Shown: positions 21,233 to 33,885 of the stretch, piece by piece
Position numbering within the stretch: the stretch's first letter is position 1
Layout: every line of letters begins with the position of its first letter
DNA from: Brassica napus
Taxonomy: Eukaryota > Streptophyta > Magnoliopsida > Brassicales > Brassicaceae
Direction: 5' to 3'
DNA length: 64,000 nucleotides
Assembly: GCF_020379485.1 (NCBI RefSeq)
Contig: NC_063448.1
Span: forward strand, 7,029,726-7,093,725
Position numbers and translations under genes: made by a program
The notes under the pieces: model-generated
Told to the model about the DNA's origin: nothing
Seen by the model: only the letters and a program-made list of their open reading frames with translations
Databases searched by the model: none

Positions 21233-24200
21233 TCTTTTTTTTTTTTGCTAAATTGTTAATATTCAAATTAATGAAAAGTTTGATTTACATAATCAAAGAG
21301 CACCATTATGGCAAAAAAGGAAAAAACATAATGGAGCTAGGAGGATCAGTGAAGATCATTATCTAAGCCATAGGGACATGAGAGAATCAAAGTTTTTCCG
21401 CTTTCGCTTGGCTGTGATGATGGTCCGAATGTCTCGGTCAACAAAACGGAAAGTTTCAGATGTGGATAGGGAGGTTTGGTTGTGAATGACATTGTTACGT
21501 TGCTTCCACAAGTGAAAGATAATGGTCTGAACAGAGACACGCCGAAGAGTGACGGTTGGGGAAGTCTGCGGTCCTCTGATCCAAGAAAGAAGTTCAGCCC
21601 AGGAGAGCAGATCGTGGCGAGATCTGTCTAGCCGATCAAATAGCCACCTCCATATCTCCTTAGAGAAGTCACAAGCAAGAAGAAGGTGGTCTCTGGTCTC
21701 ATGATGGGAAGAGCATAGGGGACATCTAGTTGGGACGTTCATGCCCCAAGATGCGAGTCGCGTTCTGGTGGGAAGACGGTCCGCATTGGCAATCCACATA
21801 TTGAATGCGAATTTTGGAACGGCACCCTTGAACCAAATAAGATCCGCCCACTGTTTCTTTGTATCTCGAGGCCTTAGAACTTCCCAAGTTCGAGCAGCAG
21901 AGAACGACCCATCGGAGGTACCGTTTGTTTCCCAGAAAAATTCATCCTCACTTACGGCTGTGGCTGGGAGAGACATGGTTGTGAGCTGTATGTGCAAATC
22001 AAGTTCTTGCTGAGAGCGAGGCCCTCCAAGACACCATCCCGTAGCATTTGCAGCTTGGCTCACAGTGGCGTTAATGGGGATTCTAGTGTTCCTCGGGCCA
22101 TTATCTCCAATGTGAACAATAAGTTGGCCTAGAGAGGTCCAAACATCATACCAAAACTTAATCCTAGAGCCATTCCCCAGCTTAGCTCGTAGGAAAAGAA
22201 GGGCCGCAGGTCTTAGCTTCAGCAGGCGTTTCCACATCCATGAGTCGTGTTGAGTTTCCTCAACAGCCCAGAAACATTTCTGAGATAAACTGTAATGGCG
22301 GTGCCAATCAGCCCAGATTGAAGGTTTGTCGGAGAAAAGGAGCCAGATGAACCGGAGGCACAGAACCTGATTCCAAACCATAAAGTTTCGGAGACCTAGA
22401 CCACCTTCATCCTTGGGCAGACAAACAGTAGACCAAGCTACCTTTGCAGATTTACATATCTCTATATTCCCAGACCATAGAAATCTAATGCAAAGCGATT
22501 CAATTTGCTTGATACAACCTTTAGGTAGGATAAAACAGGAGATCCAGAAGTTTACAGTTCCCGCAATAACAGTGGAGAGAAGCTGTAGCCGGCCAGCAAA
22601 AGAGAGGGTTCTAGTAGCCCACATTTTGAACCTAGCAGAGATCTTGGCAACAAGGGTAGCATACTCTGATATTTTTAATTTCCTGGACATGAGGGGGAGG
22701 CCGAGATACCTGATAGGGAGAGAACCAGCCGAGAATCCAAACCTCAAGATGGCAGTGGTGTCCTGATGGTTCAAACCAGCAGTGAATAACTTCGTTTTTT
22801 CTTTATTCATTTCAAGACCTGACCAACTTGCAAAGTCGTTTAGACATTCGGAGATGCCTTGAAGGGAGTTGCAGCTCCCATCAAAAAATATCATAACATC
22901 ATCAGCAAACATGAGATGAGATATCTGAAGCTCTGCCGTTTTAGGGTGGTAGGAGATCCAACCCGCTTGGAATCTAGAGCGTAGTAGCCGGGACAGAGCT
23001 TCCATAGCTAGAACAAAGAGATATGGAGAGAGGGGATCACCCTGTCTCACTCCCCTGGTGCTCGTAAAAAATCCTCCAGAAACGCCGTTAACTGAAACAG
23101 AGAAAGACGGGGTTGTGATACATTCATTAATCCACATAACAAATTTCTCCGGGATAGATAAGGCGCGAAGCGCTGCAATAATGAAATCCCATCTAACTGT
23201 GTCGAAAGCTTTCCGAATGTCCACTTTGAGCATTGCTCTATGTTCAGGGACTTGGGAGTTGTAGCCTTTTACCAAGTCCGTAGCGAGAAGGACGTTTTCT
23301 GCCAGCAATCTTCCGGGAAGGAATGCAGATTGAGCATTAGAGATAACACTAGGAAGGATAGTCTTTAATCTTCCTGCCAATAGTTTAGAAATGACCTTAT
23401 ACATAGTGTTGAGGCAAGAGATTGGTCTAAAGTCGGTAGTCCTCGAAGCATTGGTAATCTTGGGAATGAGAACCAGAGAGGTAGTATTCCACTGTTTCAG
23501 GAGAGAGCCTGAAGAAAAGAACTCCAATACTGCTTCTGTAATTTCAGGACCCACCACAGACCAACAGCTCATGAAGAACTCAGGAGAAAAGCCATCTGGA
23601 CCACACGTCTTGTTCTTTGGAAGTGAGAAAAAAGCATCCTTAATTTCCGCAGGAGTGAACCGCATCGTGAACTTCTCTGAGACATCAGCTGAGCAGTGAA
23701 AGTCGTAAAGAAGATCCAGGTCCGATTGAATAAACAAAGGCGGGTCAATAGGCTTGCCTAGGAGATCCTTAAAATAGCTGATACAATGATGCTCAATCCC
23801 GTCTTGCGATTCGTAGCGAACTCCAGAATCATCTGTGAGAAAGTGGATATGATTTGAAGCCCTTCTGATTTCCACCATTTTATGAAAAAAACGAGTGCCG
23901 CTGTCCCCTAGTCCCATCCATTGAACTCTCGATCGTTGGAGGAAGAAAGACTCCTCAGCTTGAGATAGAGTAACCCATTTCTGCATAGCTTCAAGCTCAG
24001 CTTCCGCGTTGGCTGTGTTAGGGCAGTGAAGCATTTGATTCTGAGCTGAGCAAAGGGTTTCATGAGCTTCACGGGTGCGTTTTTCAATACCAGAATAATT
24101 CTCTTTACTGAACTCTCTTATATCTTTTTTTAGCAGCATAAGTTTCCTTGACACTCTGAACATAGCTGAGCCAAAAACATGATAGGTAAGCCACTGAAGA

Positions 24201-24873
24201 GTAACCATTGAGAGGAAAGAAGTATTCTGCAGAATGAAGTTGAAGAACTTGAAAGGCCTCTTCTTATATACCAGCTGCGAATTCAGAACCACTTTCATAC
24301 TGGCATGATCTGAAAAATCAGGTGAGTCGAAGAAAGCCACCGAGTTAGGAAACAGATCATTCCAGCTATCATTGACGAGGATTCTATCTAGCTTCTTAGC
24401 AACAGGGGCGCTCTTTTGTTTATTCCACCAAGTGAACATGTTGCCTCTATAGTTCAGGTCAGTAAGGCCGGAATCCAATAAGCAGTCATTAAACACACGA
24501 GAATGAGCATCAACATTAAGGGAAGGAGGCGCAGAATGTTCACTAGGAGAGGATACTTGGTTGAAATCGCCTAAAACGATCCACGGCAGACTTAAAGCAG
24601 CGTGATCTTCCGCTTGAGACACTATTTCAGACCATAGCTCAGTCCTTTCCACATGACAGTTTGAGGCGTAGACAATCGATACCAAAAACATAGAAAGAGA
24701 ATCCGGAACGGTAACCTGACATGATATCATTTGGAGACTCTTTCCAATGACGACCACCTTCACTGAGGGGTGCCACAAAAACCAGATTTTCCCTAGCTCC
24801 GAGAATGCGTAGTTATCCTCAAAAGACCAGGCCGGCATGATTTCGGCCTGGTCTTTTGAGGATAACTACGCAT
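21233..24873 (-). mobile_element. LINE retrotransposon with intact 1159-codon frame, 5'-truncated
   Basis: One uninterrupted minus-strand frame (24838-21359) starts in the middle of an AP-endonuclease domain (GDFNQVSSP, FSDHASMKV). It continues through reverse transcriptase (LKVDIRKAFDTV, TRGVRQGDPLSPYL, MFADDVMIFF) and ends with a zf-RVT domain (CPLCSSHHETRDHLLLAC). The N-terminal endonuclease half and any ORF1 are missing, so it cannot move alone. The plus-strand T-run at 21234-21247 is its poly(A) tail. No target duplication was found. Compared with ankyrin copy 1, about 15-20 bp of target seem lost. At its 5' end lies a 30-bp fold-back. Confidence 0.9.
24805..24873. repeat. Perfect 30-bp inverted repeat at the LINE 5' junction
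   Basis: The arms 24805-24834 and 24844-24873 are exact reverse complements around a 9-base spacer (gcatgattt). The left arm is LINE coding sequence (includes the SFEDNYAFS codons). The right arm is its inverted copy joined to the ankyrin promoter (ataaatctgaattg). Confidence 0.95.
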
Positions 24874-24933
24874 ATAAATCTGAATTGTAGGTAACTAGGC
24901 CACGACAGAAAATAAAATTCCCTTCCTTTACTC
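24872..24933 (+). promoter_or_regulatory. Displaced core promoter of ankyrin copy 3
   Basis: atataaatctgaattg, then gtaactaggccacgacagaa, match the TATA region 6118-6160 of copy 1. In copy 1 this lies ~100 bp from the ATG. Here a 6.6-kb Copia element separates it from the ATG at 31584, while a LINE has replaced the DNA upstream of the TATA. Confidence 0.6.
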
Positions 24934-25378
24934 TGTAAGTTAAATTTACATGAACCCTAAGATCTTTAAACATCTAGGTTAATCACATAATAGAATCATA
25001 TGAATGTTTATAGAGTTACATGGATTCATTTTGCCTGAGAGATCTTCCTGAATGGATTGAATCCTGAATGGAAGATGAACAACTCAATCTCTTCTTAGGA
25101 ACTCGTAGGTTTCTCTCGCCTCGCCTATAACGTTAGTTGTTGATTTTAGGATATCTTTATGATGATCTAAAGATATGTATTTATAGGTGGAGAGATTACC
25201 TAATTCCTCTTTAGGGTTTCCTTTAGATTAATCTCAACCGTCTATCAAGGTAGAGATAAATTAGGAATTACTCATTTATTTCCAATTTCATTGGTCACCA
25301 AATATATTAAGGAATAGCAATATTCCAATAGAAAACAACTATAAGACCATATAATAGGGAAAATAAATATTCCTTACA
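24934..25378 (-). repeat. Copia 3' LTR (left on plus strand)
   Basis: This 445-bp copy has TG...CA ends and the adjoining target duplication TACTC on its outer side. The inner side begins gtctccgacttgg, the reverse of a purine-rich tract. Confidence 0.9.
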
Positions 25379-28300
25379 GTCTCCGACTTGGTCGTTAGTG
25401 AGATCCACTAATGTTTTCTTTATGGAATCATAAGGTCGACATAATATGCTATAACTTTATTTTTTTCATTTGGTCATCATAAGTGTCTTGACTAATCTAG
25501 TAATCAATGAGGGTCATGGCGGTCGCACATCATTCTGCAACATGATCCCTTCCATGTACTACCGCATTGACCACCTTCATAGTTAGACCATAAACATAAG
25601 TAGGAGTATCGTAATGGTCCCTTTAATGTCTTCAACGAGAGACTCATTCTGTTATCATAAATCCAACCAACAATAATGTGTGTGCACATTGGAAACAAAA
25701 TATATAAAAGATGTAAAAGTCATAAAAGAGCTCAAATAATTGTCATACATAGGCTAATCGTAAACAAACAACATTAGGCGCTATCCTCAAGACCCATACT
25801 TTCAGCATGCTTCATGAAAGTCTTTGGAGGTAAAGCTTTTGTAAATATGTCTGCAACCATAAGTTCAGTGCCTATATGTTCAATGACAAACTTTTCTCTT
25901 TTGACATCTTCAGTGATAGATATTTGAGGTCCATATACTTGGCTCCCTTAGATATCCTATCATGCTTAGCGAAGAAGATTGCAGCTTGATTGTCACAGTA
26001 AAAAGTGAGAGGCTTGTCAACAAAACTCAAAGCCCCAAACTCTGACACAAAATTCCGCAACCATGTTCCTTGAATAGAAGCCTCATAACATGCAACATAC
26101 TCAGCTTCCATAGTGGATGTGTATATCAACTCTGACTTCTGGCTTTTCCATGAGATGGCACCTCCACCAAGGAGATACACATAGCCGAGATTACAGTGTC
26201 TAGAGTCTTTGCATCCGCCAAAATCTGAGTCCGAAAATCCAACCATCTGTAGATGTGTTGATTTTCGATATGTCAACATGTAGTTTCTTGTTCCCTTTAA
26301 GTATCTCAAAACTTTTTTTGCAGCTTGCCAATGAGCGAGTCCTGGGTTACTCTGAAATCTACCCAGCATGCCAACTGCGTGGCTAATATCAGGTCTGGTA
26401 CAAACTTGTGCATACATCAAACTTCCCACAAGAGATGCATAAGGGTATTTTTGCATTTCATTACGTTCCATTTCATTCTGCGGACATTGGTTAAGATTAA
26501 GCGTGTCACCTTTATGCATAGGAACAATGCTCGAAGAACATGTCATCATGACGAATCTCTCAAGAACTTTATCAATATATGCTTTCTGAGACAATCCCAA
26601 AATTCCTAGTGATCTGTCACGGAATATCTCAATTCCTATCACATAGGATGCCTCACCCATATCTTTCATTTTAAAGTTCTCAGAGAGATAACTCTTAGTC
26701 TCATGTAATAAAACAAGATCACTGCTGGCTAATAATATGTCATCAACATACAGAACCAAAAATATGAACTTACTCCCACTGATCTTGAGGTATATACATG
26801 GATCCACAATGTTTTCTTTGAAACCGAATTTCGTAATGGTTTCATCAAACTTTAAGTACCATTGCCACGAAGATTTTTTCAGTCCATATATTGATTTCTT
26901 CAATTTGCAGACCATATCTTCCTGACCTTCGATTATGAAGCCTTCAGGTTGACGCATATAGACTTCTTCTTCTAAGTCTCCATTAAGAAAGACGGTTTTC
27001 ACGTCCATTTGATGTAACTCAAGATCATATTCAGCTACATATGCCATTATAATTCTGAGAGTCTTTTCTAGACACAGGTGAAAAATTCTCACCATAATCA
27101 ATGCCTTCTTTCTGATTATACCCTTTGGCTACAAGTCTGGATCTACGTCATTTAACATTGCCATGACAATCGAGCTTGGATTTATAGATCCATTTGCACT
27201 CAATTGCTTTGTGTCCTTCAGGCAATGGAACAACATCCCAAACTTCATTCTTAACCATTGAGTCTATTTCATCTTTACTTGCCTCGATCCATTGATCAGA
27301 ATTAACATCTTTCATGGCTTGTGAATAAGAAACCGGATCTTTTAAATCCCATTCTCTAGATTCTATTTTATAAAGCACATAGTCATCAGAAATAGTTGAT
27401 CTTCTCTCACGAGTTGATCTTCTTAATGTTGGTTCCTCGTGTGCTTCATGTTCATTATTGGCGATATTTTCATTAAGGAGTGGTGGATCATTCAACTGGT
27501 TTTCCTCGTTGTGCAACGGTTCTACAACAGGAGGATTCCCAACATTCGGAACTAAGGGTAAAGGGATATTTACCCTAATTTCTTGAATAATCACATCTTG
27601 AATTTTATCACTCCCACTAATCTCACCATTCTCATAAAATCTGGCATTACCGGTTTCTACTATTCTCGTAGTATGGGTTGGACAGTAAAATATATATCCT
27701 TTAGACTTCTCAGGGTAACCAATAAAGAAACCACTGACCGTTCTGAAATCTAATTTCTTTTCATGTGGATTGTATATTCTTGCTTCAGCTGGACATCCCC
27801 AAACTTGGAGGTGTGACAGACTAGGTTTCCAGCCTTTCCACAGTTCAAAAGGAGTCTTTGGAACTGCCTTGCTAGGAACTCGGTTCAAGATATAGACTGC
27901 AGTTCGTAATGTATCCATCCACAAGGATATAGGTAAATTAGCATGACTCATCATGGATCTAACCATTCCCATATAAGTACAATTACGCCTTTTAGCTACA
28001 CCATTCTGCCATGGAGAACCAGGCGTTGTGTATTGAGCAACGATTCCTAATTTCTGGAGGAGTTTGGCAAATGGTCCAGGATGTTGTCCTGTTTCATCGT
28101 ATCTGCCATAAAGTTCACCACCTCTATCTGACCTAATGATTTTCACCTTTCTATCTGATTGTCTCTCAACTTTAGTAATGAATACTTGTACAACATCCAC
28201 AGATTGAGACTTTGCATGCAATAGATAGAGATAACAATAACGTGAATAATCATCGATAAAAGTAATGAAGTACTTTTCACCTCCAAAATTTGGAACGTCA

Positions 28301-30059
28301 AAAGGTCCACAAATATCTGTATGTATGATTTCAAGAAGCTGTGTACTTCTTGTGGCTCCTCTTTTAGTGTGTTTAGTTTGCTTACCCTTAATGCAATCTA
28401 CACACTCTTTACCGTTGGTAAAATCAAGATACGGTACGACTCCATCTTTTACCAATATTTTGATTCTTTCACTAGAAATGTGTCCTAGTCTTTTATGCCA
28501 CAAGAAATATGAATCATTCGCACATGCTTTAGTTTTACGTTTATCTTGCAGGGTGAAATGTGTTTCATAATTTTGATCAGACAAATTTAATTTGTAAAGA
28601 CTATTAACTAATATTCCAGAACCAATTTTATTAGAGTTCAGAAATAAATTGAAACAACCATCTCCTTGAGAAGACTTAAAACCAGCCAAATCAAGTTTGC
28701 TTACTGAAACTAAATTACGGGAAATAGATGGAACATAAAGAGTCTGAAATAAATCCAAACAAAATCCACTATCTAAAATGAGACGATAAGTGCCAATAGC
28801 TTCAACTGGCGCTTTGTCTCGATTCCCCATAAGTATATAGTTTTCACTTGGATTTATGGTCTGGGTTGTAAGAAATCCCTGCAAGGAATTAGTTACATGT
28901 ACATTAGCACCACTATCAATCCACCAAGTATCAGAAGAAACATGAGCAAAGTTAGATTCGAAAAAGCTTACTGAACCCATAGGATTACCTTTCTTTTCAA
29001 ACCCTTCTTTTCTTTTAGGGCAATCTTTCTGAAAGTGTCCAAACATTTTGCAAAAGTTGCATTGGTCATCTTTTCTTGCCTTCTTCTCATTGACTTGATT
29101 AGAATCATTCATCATGGGAGGTGCTCTTTTATGACTTGGTTGATGTCTTTTCCCAGCTTTAGGTCCAGCTCCTTGGACATAGTGGGCAACCTTAATACCT
29201 TCACGACCAAGCCTTGATTCCTCTTGGACCAGTTTGTTAGCCAATTCAATCGACGTCCACTTTTCAACAATGACGTTGTAATTGATTTGGAAGGGTCCAT
29301 ACTGAGGAGGTAAAGAGTTTAAGATAAACTGGACAAAAAATGAATCACCAACACTCATTCCTAAACCCTTTAGCTTAGCCGCAAGATTGGTCATTTCAAT
29401 GCAATGTTCATGCATAGACCTTGTGCCATCATGTTTCATGGTTGTAAGATCTACCATAAGTTTCCCAGCAAGGGATTTGTCTGCAGTCTTAAACCGTTCT
29501 TCTATAGCCGCTAGATAAGCCTTAGCTTTCTCTGCAACTGGAAGGGAAGTTTTGATGTTGCTAGCTATTGTCATCCTTAAGAACATGATGCTCAATCTGT
29601 TAGCTTTCTCCCACGCTTTATGGAAAGCCTTTTCTTCCTCAGTAGTCAGTACTATCATTAGTGAGTTGGCTAGGCTCTTCTTCACGAAGTGCCAAGTCCA
29701 AATCTAGTACACCTAATGTGAACTCAACTTTCTTTTTCCATTCGGAGAAGTTGGTTCCAATGAGGATGGGGACAGAAGAGACCATAGATGACAAACTAGC
29801 GGAAGAAGTTGCTGCATTTTAGAGATAGAACAAGTATTAATTAGGCTTCATAACTTAATCAACACGAAAAAATTGAATGTATATGACAAGAAATTATAAT
29901 GTTTCTGTGGGAATCACATAATCTCATATAAGGTCACAGATTCATGGAACTTTATTGAATGGTGTACCGAATTATTCAAACTAAGTTATTTGTGGATATC
30001 CTTAGCTTTCACGATAACAATCATTCCATTATTGAGTGATGAATTGAATTACTCAAACC

Positions 30060-30237
30060 CAGTGCCGGTCCTAACATGGCAATAACCACAAGCAATTTTT
30101 CAAAAACGTGGCCTATTCTATATACGTGTAGCTAAAGTAACATATGTATACCAATGATTTGTTTCTAAAAAGAGGCTGATTTTTTTTAGTGGGCTGGAAG
30201 CTTTTGCTTGTTATGCTTCCTGTCAGGGCCGCTACTG
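30060..30237. mobile_element. hAT MITE in the Copia leader
   Basis: An exact 8-bp duplication ctcaaacc lies at 30052-30059 and 30238-30245. The inverted ends are CAGTGCCGGTCCTAAC and, reversed, CAGTAGCGGCCCTGAC. 178 bp, non-coding. It sits inside the retroelement, so it is younger than that element or was carried by it. Confidence 0.85.
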
Positions 30238-31087
30238 CTCAAACCAAATCATTTGTGGATGTCTTTAGTTTACACAATACATACGCTCTTAAGTAATTAA
30301 TGAATTCTCATGATTATAGCTAGTCTACCTGTGGGTAACTAAATAATTCATAAGAAAGATCAAAAACTTGGTTTAAATAATGATTTTTAGTTGCACCTAT
30401 TAAGGTAAAGTCATTGTGGTGATATCTAAACCCTAATAAGCACTTTATGTGAAATAATGTTTTGTACTAATTGTGTTTTATATGTATATAAATTATTTCT
30501 ATACGGATTATGAATAGAAAAGTTTATAACTTTAAGTGCAAAATCAGTTTTGTACGAATTCTATGCAAAACGATTCTGCAGTATATACAAAACACGCTGT
30601 ACTAATTATGCACAGACCAATTATTATTATCAATTTTGCACAAAAACTTCACGAATCATTACAGGATAGGTCTTTGGAAACTCTAATTTACATAATCCCG
30701 AAATTTGCACGGAAAAGGGTTTGCGAAAAAAAAAAAATCCTAATTCGCAGAGCACCGTTCTTGCACGGATTCTGTACTGCGAAAATTATAATTCGGGTAT
30801 GCACAAACTATGCATGATTCTTTTAAAAAGATAATTATAATCCCTAGATGCACAAACTATGCACGATTCTCTTAAACAGAAAAATAATTATTTCAGATGT
30901 ACAGAGTTCGCACGATTTAATCAAACATACCTCATTTTCTCAGATCGCACTAACTTTGCACACATACGAAAATTAAACCCTTAATCAGATCTAGAAATCA
31001 CAATACTCAGATCTATCAGTTTCAGTTATCTAGCTCATCGATCTATTATTCTTAATGGATTAAACAGATGTTCATAACCATACCACA

Positions 31088-31527
31088 TGTAAGTTAAATT
31101 TACATGAACCTAAGATCTTTAAACATCTAGGTTAATCACATAATAGAATCATATGAATGTTTATAGAGTTACCTGGATTCATTTTGTCTGATCCTGAATG
31201 GATTGAATCCTGAATGGAAGATGAACAGCTCAATCTCTTCTTAGGAACTCTTAGGTTTCTCTCGCCTCGTCTATAACGTTAGTTGTTGCTTTTAGGATAT
31301 CTTTATGATGGTCTAAAGATATGTATCTATAGGTGGAGAGATGACCTAATTCCTCTTTAAGGTTTCCTTTAGATTAATCTCAACCGTCCATCAATGTAGA
31401 GATAAATTAGGAATTACTCTTTTATTTCCAATTTCATTGGTCACCAAACATATTAAAGAATAACAATATTCCAATAGAAAATGGATAATATAAGACCATA
31501 TAATAGGGAAAGGAAATATTCCTTACA
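31088..31527 (-). repeat. Copia 5' LTR (right on plus strand)
   Basis: This 440-bp copy is matched to the LTR at 24934-25378 and ends 56 bp upstream of the ATG of ankyrin copy 3. On the minus strand the base after it begins TGTGGTATGG, with the TGGTAT of a Met-tRNA primer site. Confidence 0.9.
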
Positions 31528-31583
31528 TACTCAACATCATCATTCTTGCAGAGTTCTATCATAAACCTAAAACTTTTCTTTCC

Positions 31584-33412
31584 ATGGATCCAAGACTTGA
31601 ACAAGCAGCTGAATCTGGAAGCATCGATGAGCGGTATACCCTTATTGATGAGAATCCATACATACTTGAGAACATTGACGCAGTACCATTTGTGACCACT
31701 CCCCTCCACGTAGCTGCAGCTTCTGGGAACATACCATTCGCCAAGGAGATGCTGAATCTCAAGCCCTCTTTTGCCAGAAAGCTCAACACAAAAGGGTATA
31801 GTCCGTTGCATCTTGCTGTCAACATGGATCAAGATGATTTTGTCCGCAGGATGATCTGCCTTGATGGCCATCTTGCCCGCGTTAAAGGGAGAAACGGCAT
31901 CACACCGTTTCATTTACTAGCGCAAAAAGGAAATGCAGATCTTGTGGCGAGGTGCCTTCGTGGATCCCCTGAATGTATCCAAGACGATCTTTTAGATGTC
32001 CAGAATGCTCTGCATCTTGCTGTGATACATGATAGATTTGAAGTGCTCCTAGTCCTCGTCGGATGGTTCCAGAGAATGAGCCAAAGAGACGCTGACACCA
32101 TTGAGTATCGTGTTTTGAATAGAGCTGATATTGACTACAACACGCCTTTGCACCTTGCAGCATCTAAGAATGATCGTCAGGCATGTTTTTCTTTTCTTCT
32201 TCAGTTCTTATTTAAAATTATATATAAAAACAAGTTCTACCATGTGAAGCGGATGGGCTTCCATCTCAAACTTAAGTAACAATGGAAAAAAACAATGGAT
32301 GAGTGAACAATGTAAGATTCTGATAAGTATCAACGGTCTTACTTCAGGAAGAAGTCTAAGGAGGTGGTTAATGAATCTCTGGATGAGTTAGAAGGTTCGA
32401 GTTCTTCAAAGAACGAAGCGCGTTAGCAAACACTCTATTTTGGAGAGAGGGTTTGCGGTTAGAGGGAAGAGTTGAAAATAAGAGAGTCGATTATTGTTTA
32501 GAGTTTATGCTTGATTGGTGTATGATCTTAGACGCTATGAGTCTGAGCTCAAGATCGTGATGAGATCTTGAGATCGAGGATTTCTTTGAGAGATTTGTAC
32601 TTTGAGAGATTCGATTTCGATTTGTACTTCTTTCATTGATCAGTTACATTGAGTTGAGAGTTTATACACTTACAGATATCCAAAATCTATCAGATTCCTA
32701 TGCATTATGATTCTTTAATTTCCTAATATGATTATCCATTTTATGCAGATGATGAGACTGTTACTGCAATGTCGGTCGGTTCAGCGAAATGAAGTAAATG
32801 GTGAAAATTTAACTTTCCTTGATATCTTAAGAAGCCAAAGACGGAGAGACGCAGGTGGAGACTTAAGAGAGGACTTGGATTTGGAACAAATTGTTGCAAA
32901 AACTTGGTTTGACATTTTAAAATCACCATTCACTTTCTGGACATATTGCTCCACATTCGTTAGATGCCTAAGGACTGACACATCGGACGAAGCTCGTGGA
33001 GTGTTCCTGATTGTATGCACTTTGATAATAACAGCCACTTGACTGCCCTCCAGCCTCCCGGAGGTGTACATCAATCCGGGATGCGAATGCGGGTTCCGTG
33101 GTGATGAAACAGACATTCTTCATCCTTATTTGGCTTTTCAACGCCTTAGGCTTTGGCTGCGCTATACTCTACACCTTTTGTCTCATACCACTTGGTAGTT
33201 TGTTTGTACTTTGGTTCTTTTGGATTGGCACATCTCTGTGCATTTCTTATGCTCTAGCGATGGCAGTAATCTCACCGCACCCTCTAGTGTTTCTCTCCGC
33301 GACCTTCGCCTTCTTCCTGCTCATTGCTCTCTATTTCTTGCTCGAAAATTTCATACGACAGTATCGGAATGTGTCCCCTATGCCCCGATTGAGCTGGTTT
33401 TGGAAGGCTTGA
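31584..33412 (+). pseudogene. Ankyrin/PGG gene copy 3 (sister of copy 1), broken
   Basis: Exon 1 (31584-32180, 199 codons) is open and begins MDPRLEQAAESGS, with the same ankyrin repeats as copy 1. The donor is GC (cag/gcatgt) as in copy 1. Exon 2 starts at 32749 after ttatgcag. In the first PGG helix five bases are missing relative to copy 1 (acttaccagactg became acttgactg), producing TGA at 33040-33042. A further one-base loss near 33075 restores the frame for the last three helices (VMKQTFFIL to SWFWKA, end 33412). The intron carries a solo LTR and a Copia element splits the promoter. A truncated ankyrin-only product of about 297 residues remains possible. Confidence 0.9.
32321..32692. repeat. 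Solo LTR in the intron of ankyrin copy 3
   Basis: Ends TGATAAGTATC...TCTATCA are flanked by GATTC on both sides (32316-32320, 32693-32697). There is no internal retroelement coding. The corresponding introns of copies 1 and 5 lack it. Confidence 0.75.
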
Positions 33413-33654
33413 TACAACATGTGTCACTTCTATTACAGGAGAAGAGATGATTGATTCTGAGAAGGTAAATAATGCAACCGTCAAAAAACATATGCCATGC
33501 CCCTTGTTTAGTTTTTTCGTTAAATTGCCATAATGTTCAGTTTTGTAATTTATTGAATTTTATGTTTGTTATGCTGTACATGTTGTTTAATATAATTGTA
33601 AGGAAATGATTTCATGCATGTGAAAAATATTCACTGATATTTGCTTCGACTCTC

Positions 33655-33870
33655 AACACCATCCTTGCTGAATGTATCCAAGATGTGAGCGTGAATTGCA
33701 AAAATGCTCTGCACCTCGCTGTGATGAATGACAGATTTGAAGTTGTCCAAGTCCTCACCGGATGCATCCAGCAAAAGATCAAAAGAAACTCCACCGAGAT
33801 CAGAGTTACTAGAATGCCGTTCGGTTCGTGAAAACAAATTAAATGGTGATGGTTTAACATGTCTTGCCCT
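33655..33870 (+). pseudogene. Ankyrin exon-1/exon-2 relic between copies 3 and 4
   Basis: Pieces encoding CIQDVSVN, NALHLAVMNDRFEV and VLTG (exon 1) are followed within 40 bases by a piece matching the start of exon 2 (ttactagaatgccgttcggttc, aaattaaatggtgatggttt). The intron is absent and the frame is shifted. It is a short fused fragment, not a gene. Confidence 0.7.
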
Positions 33871-33885
33871 AATTGACATGTCTAC

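Larger units (their letters stand above)
24934..31527 (-). mobile_element. Full-length Copia retrotransposon with two LTRs
   Basis: The LTRs at 24934-25378 and 31088-31527 both start TGTAAG and end CTTACA and are flanked by TACTC (24929-24933, 31528-31532). By eye they differ at roughly 20 positions plus small indels, so insertion is not very recent. Coding on the minus strand: gag with a UBN2-like region and CCHC knuckle (near 29040), protease (WWIDSGANV), integrase, RT (YVDDILLAS, near 26725) and RNase H, ending at 25872. Breaks: a frameshift near 29680 in gag and another between 27148 and 27101 in RT. The third integrase acidic residue is replaced (VAKRRN instead of the usual VAERRN). A ~1.27-kb leader (29823-31087) holds a hAT MITE. 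Confidence 0.95.
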
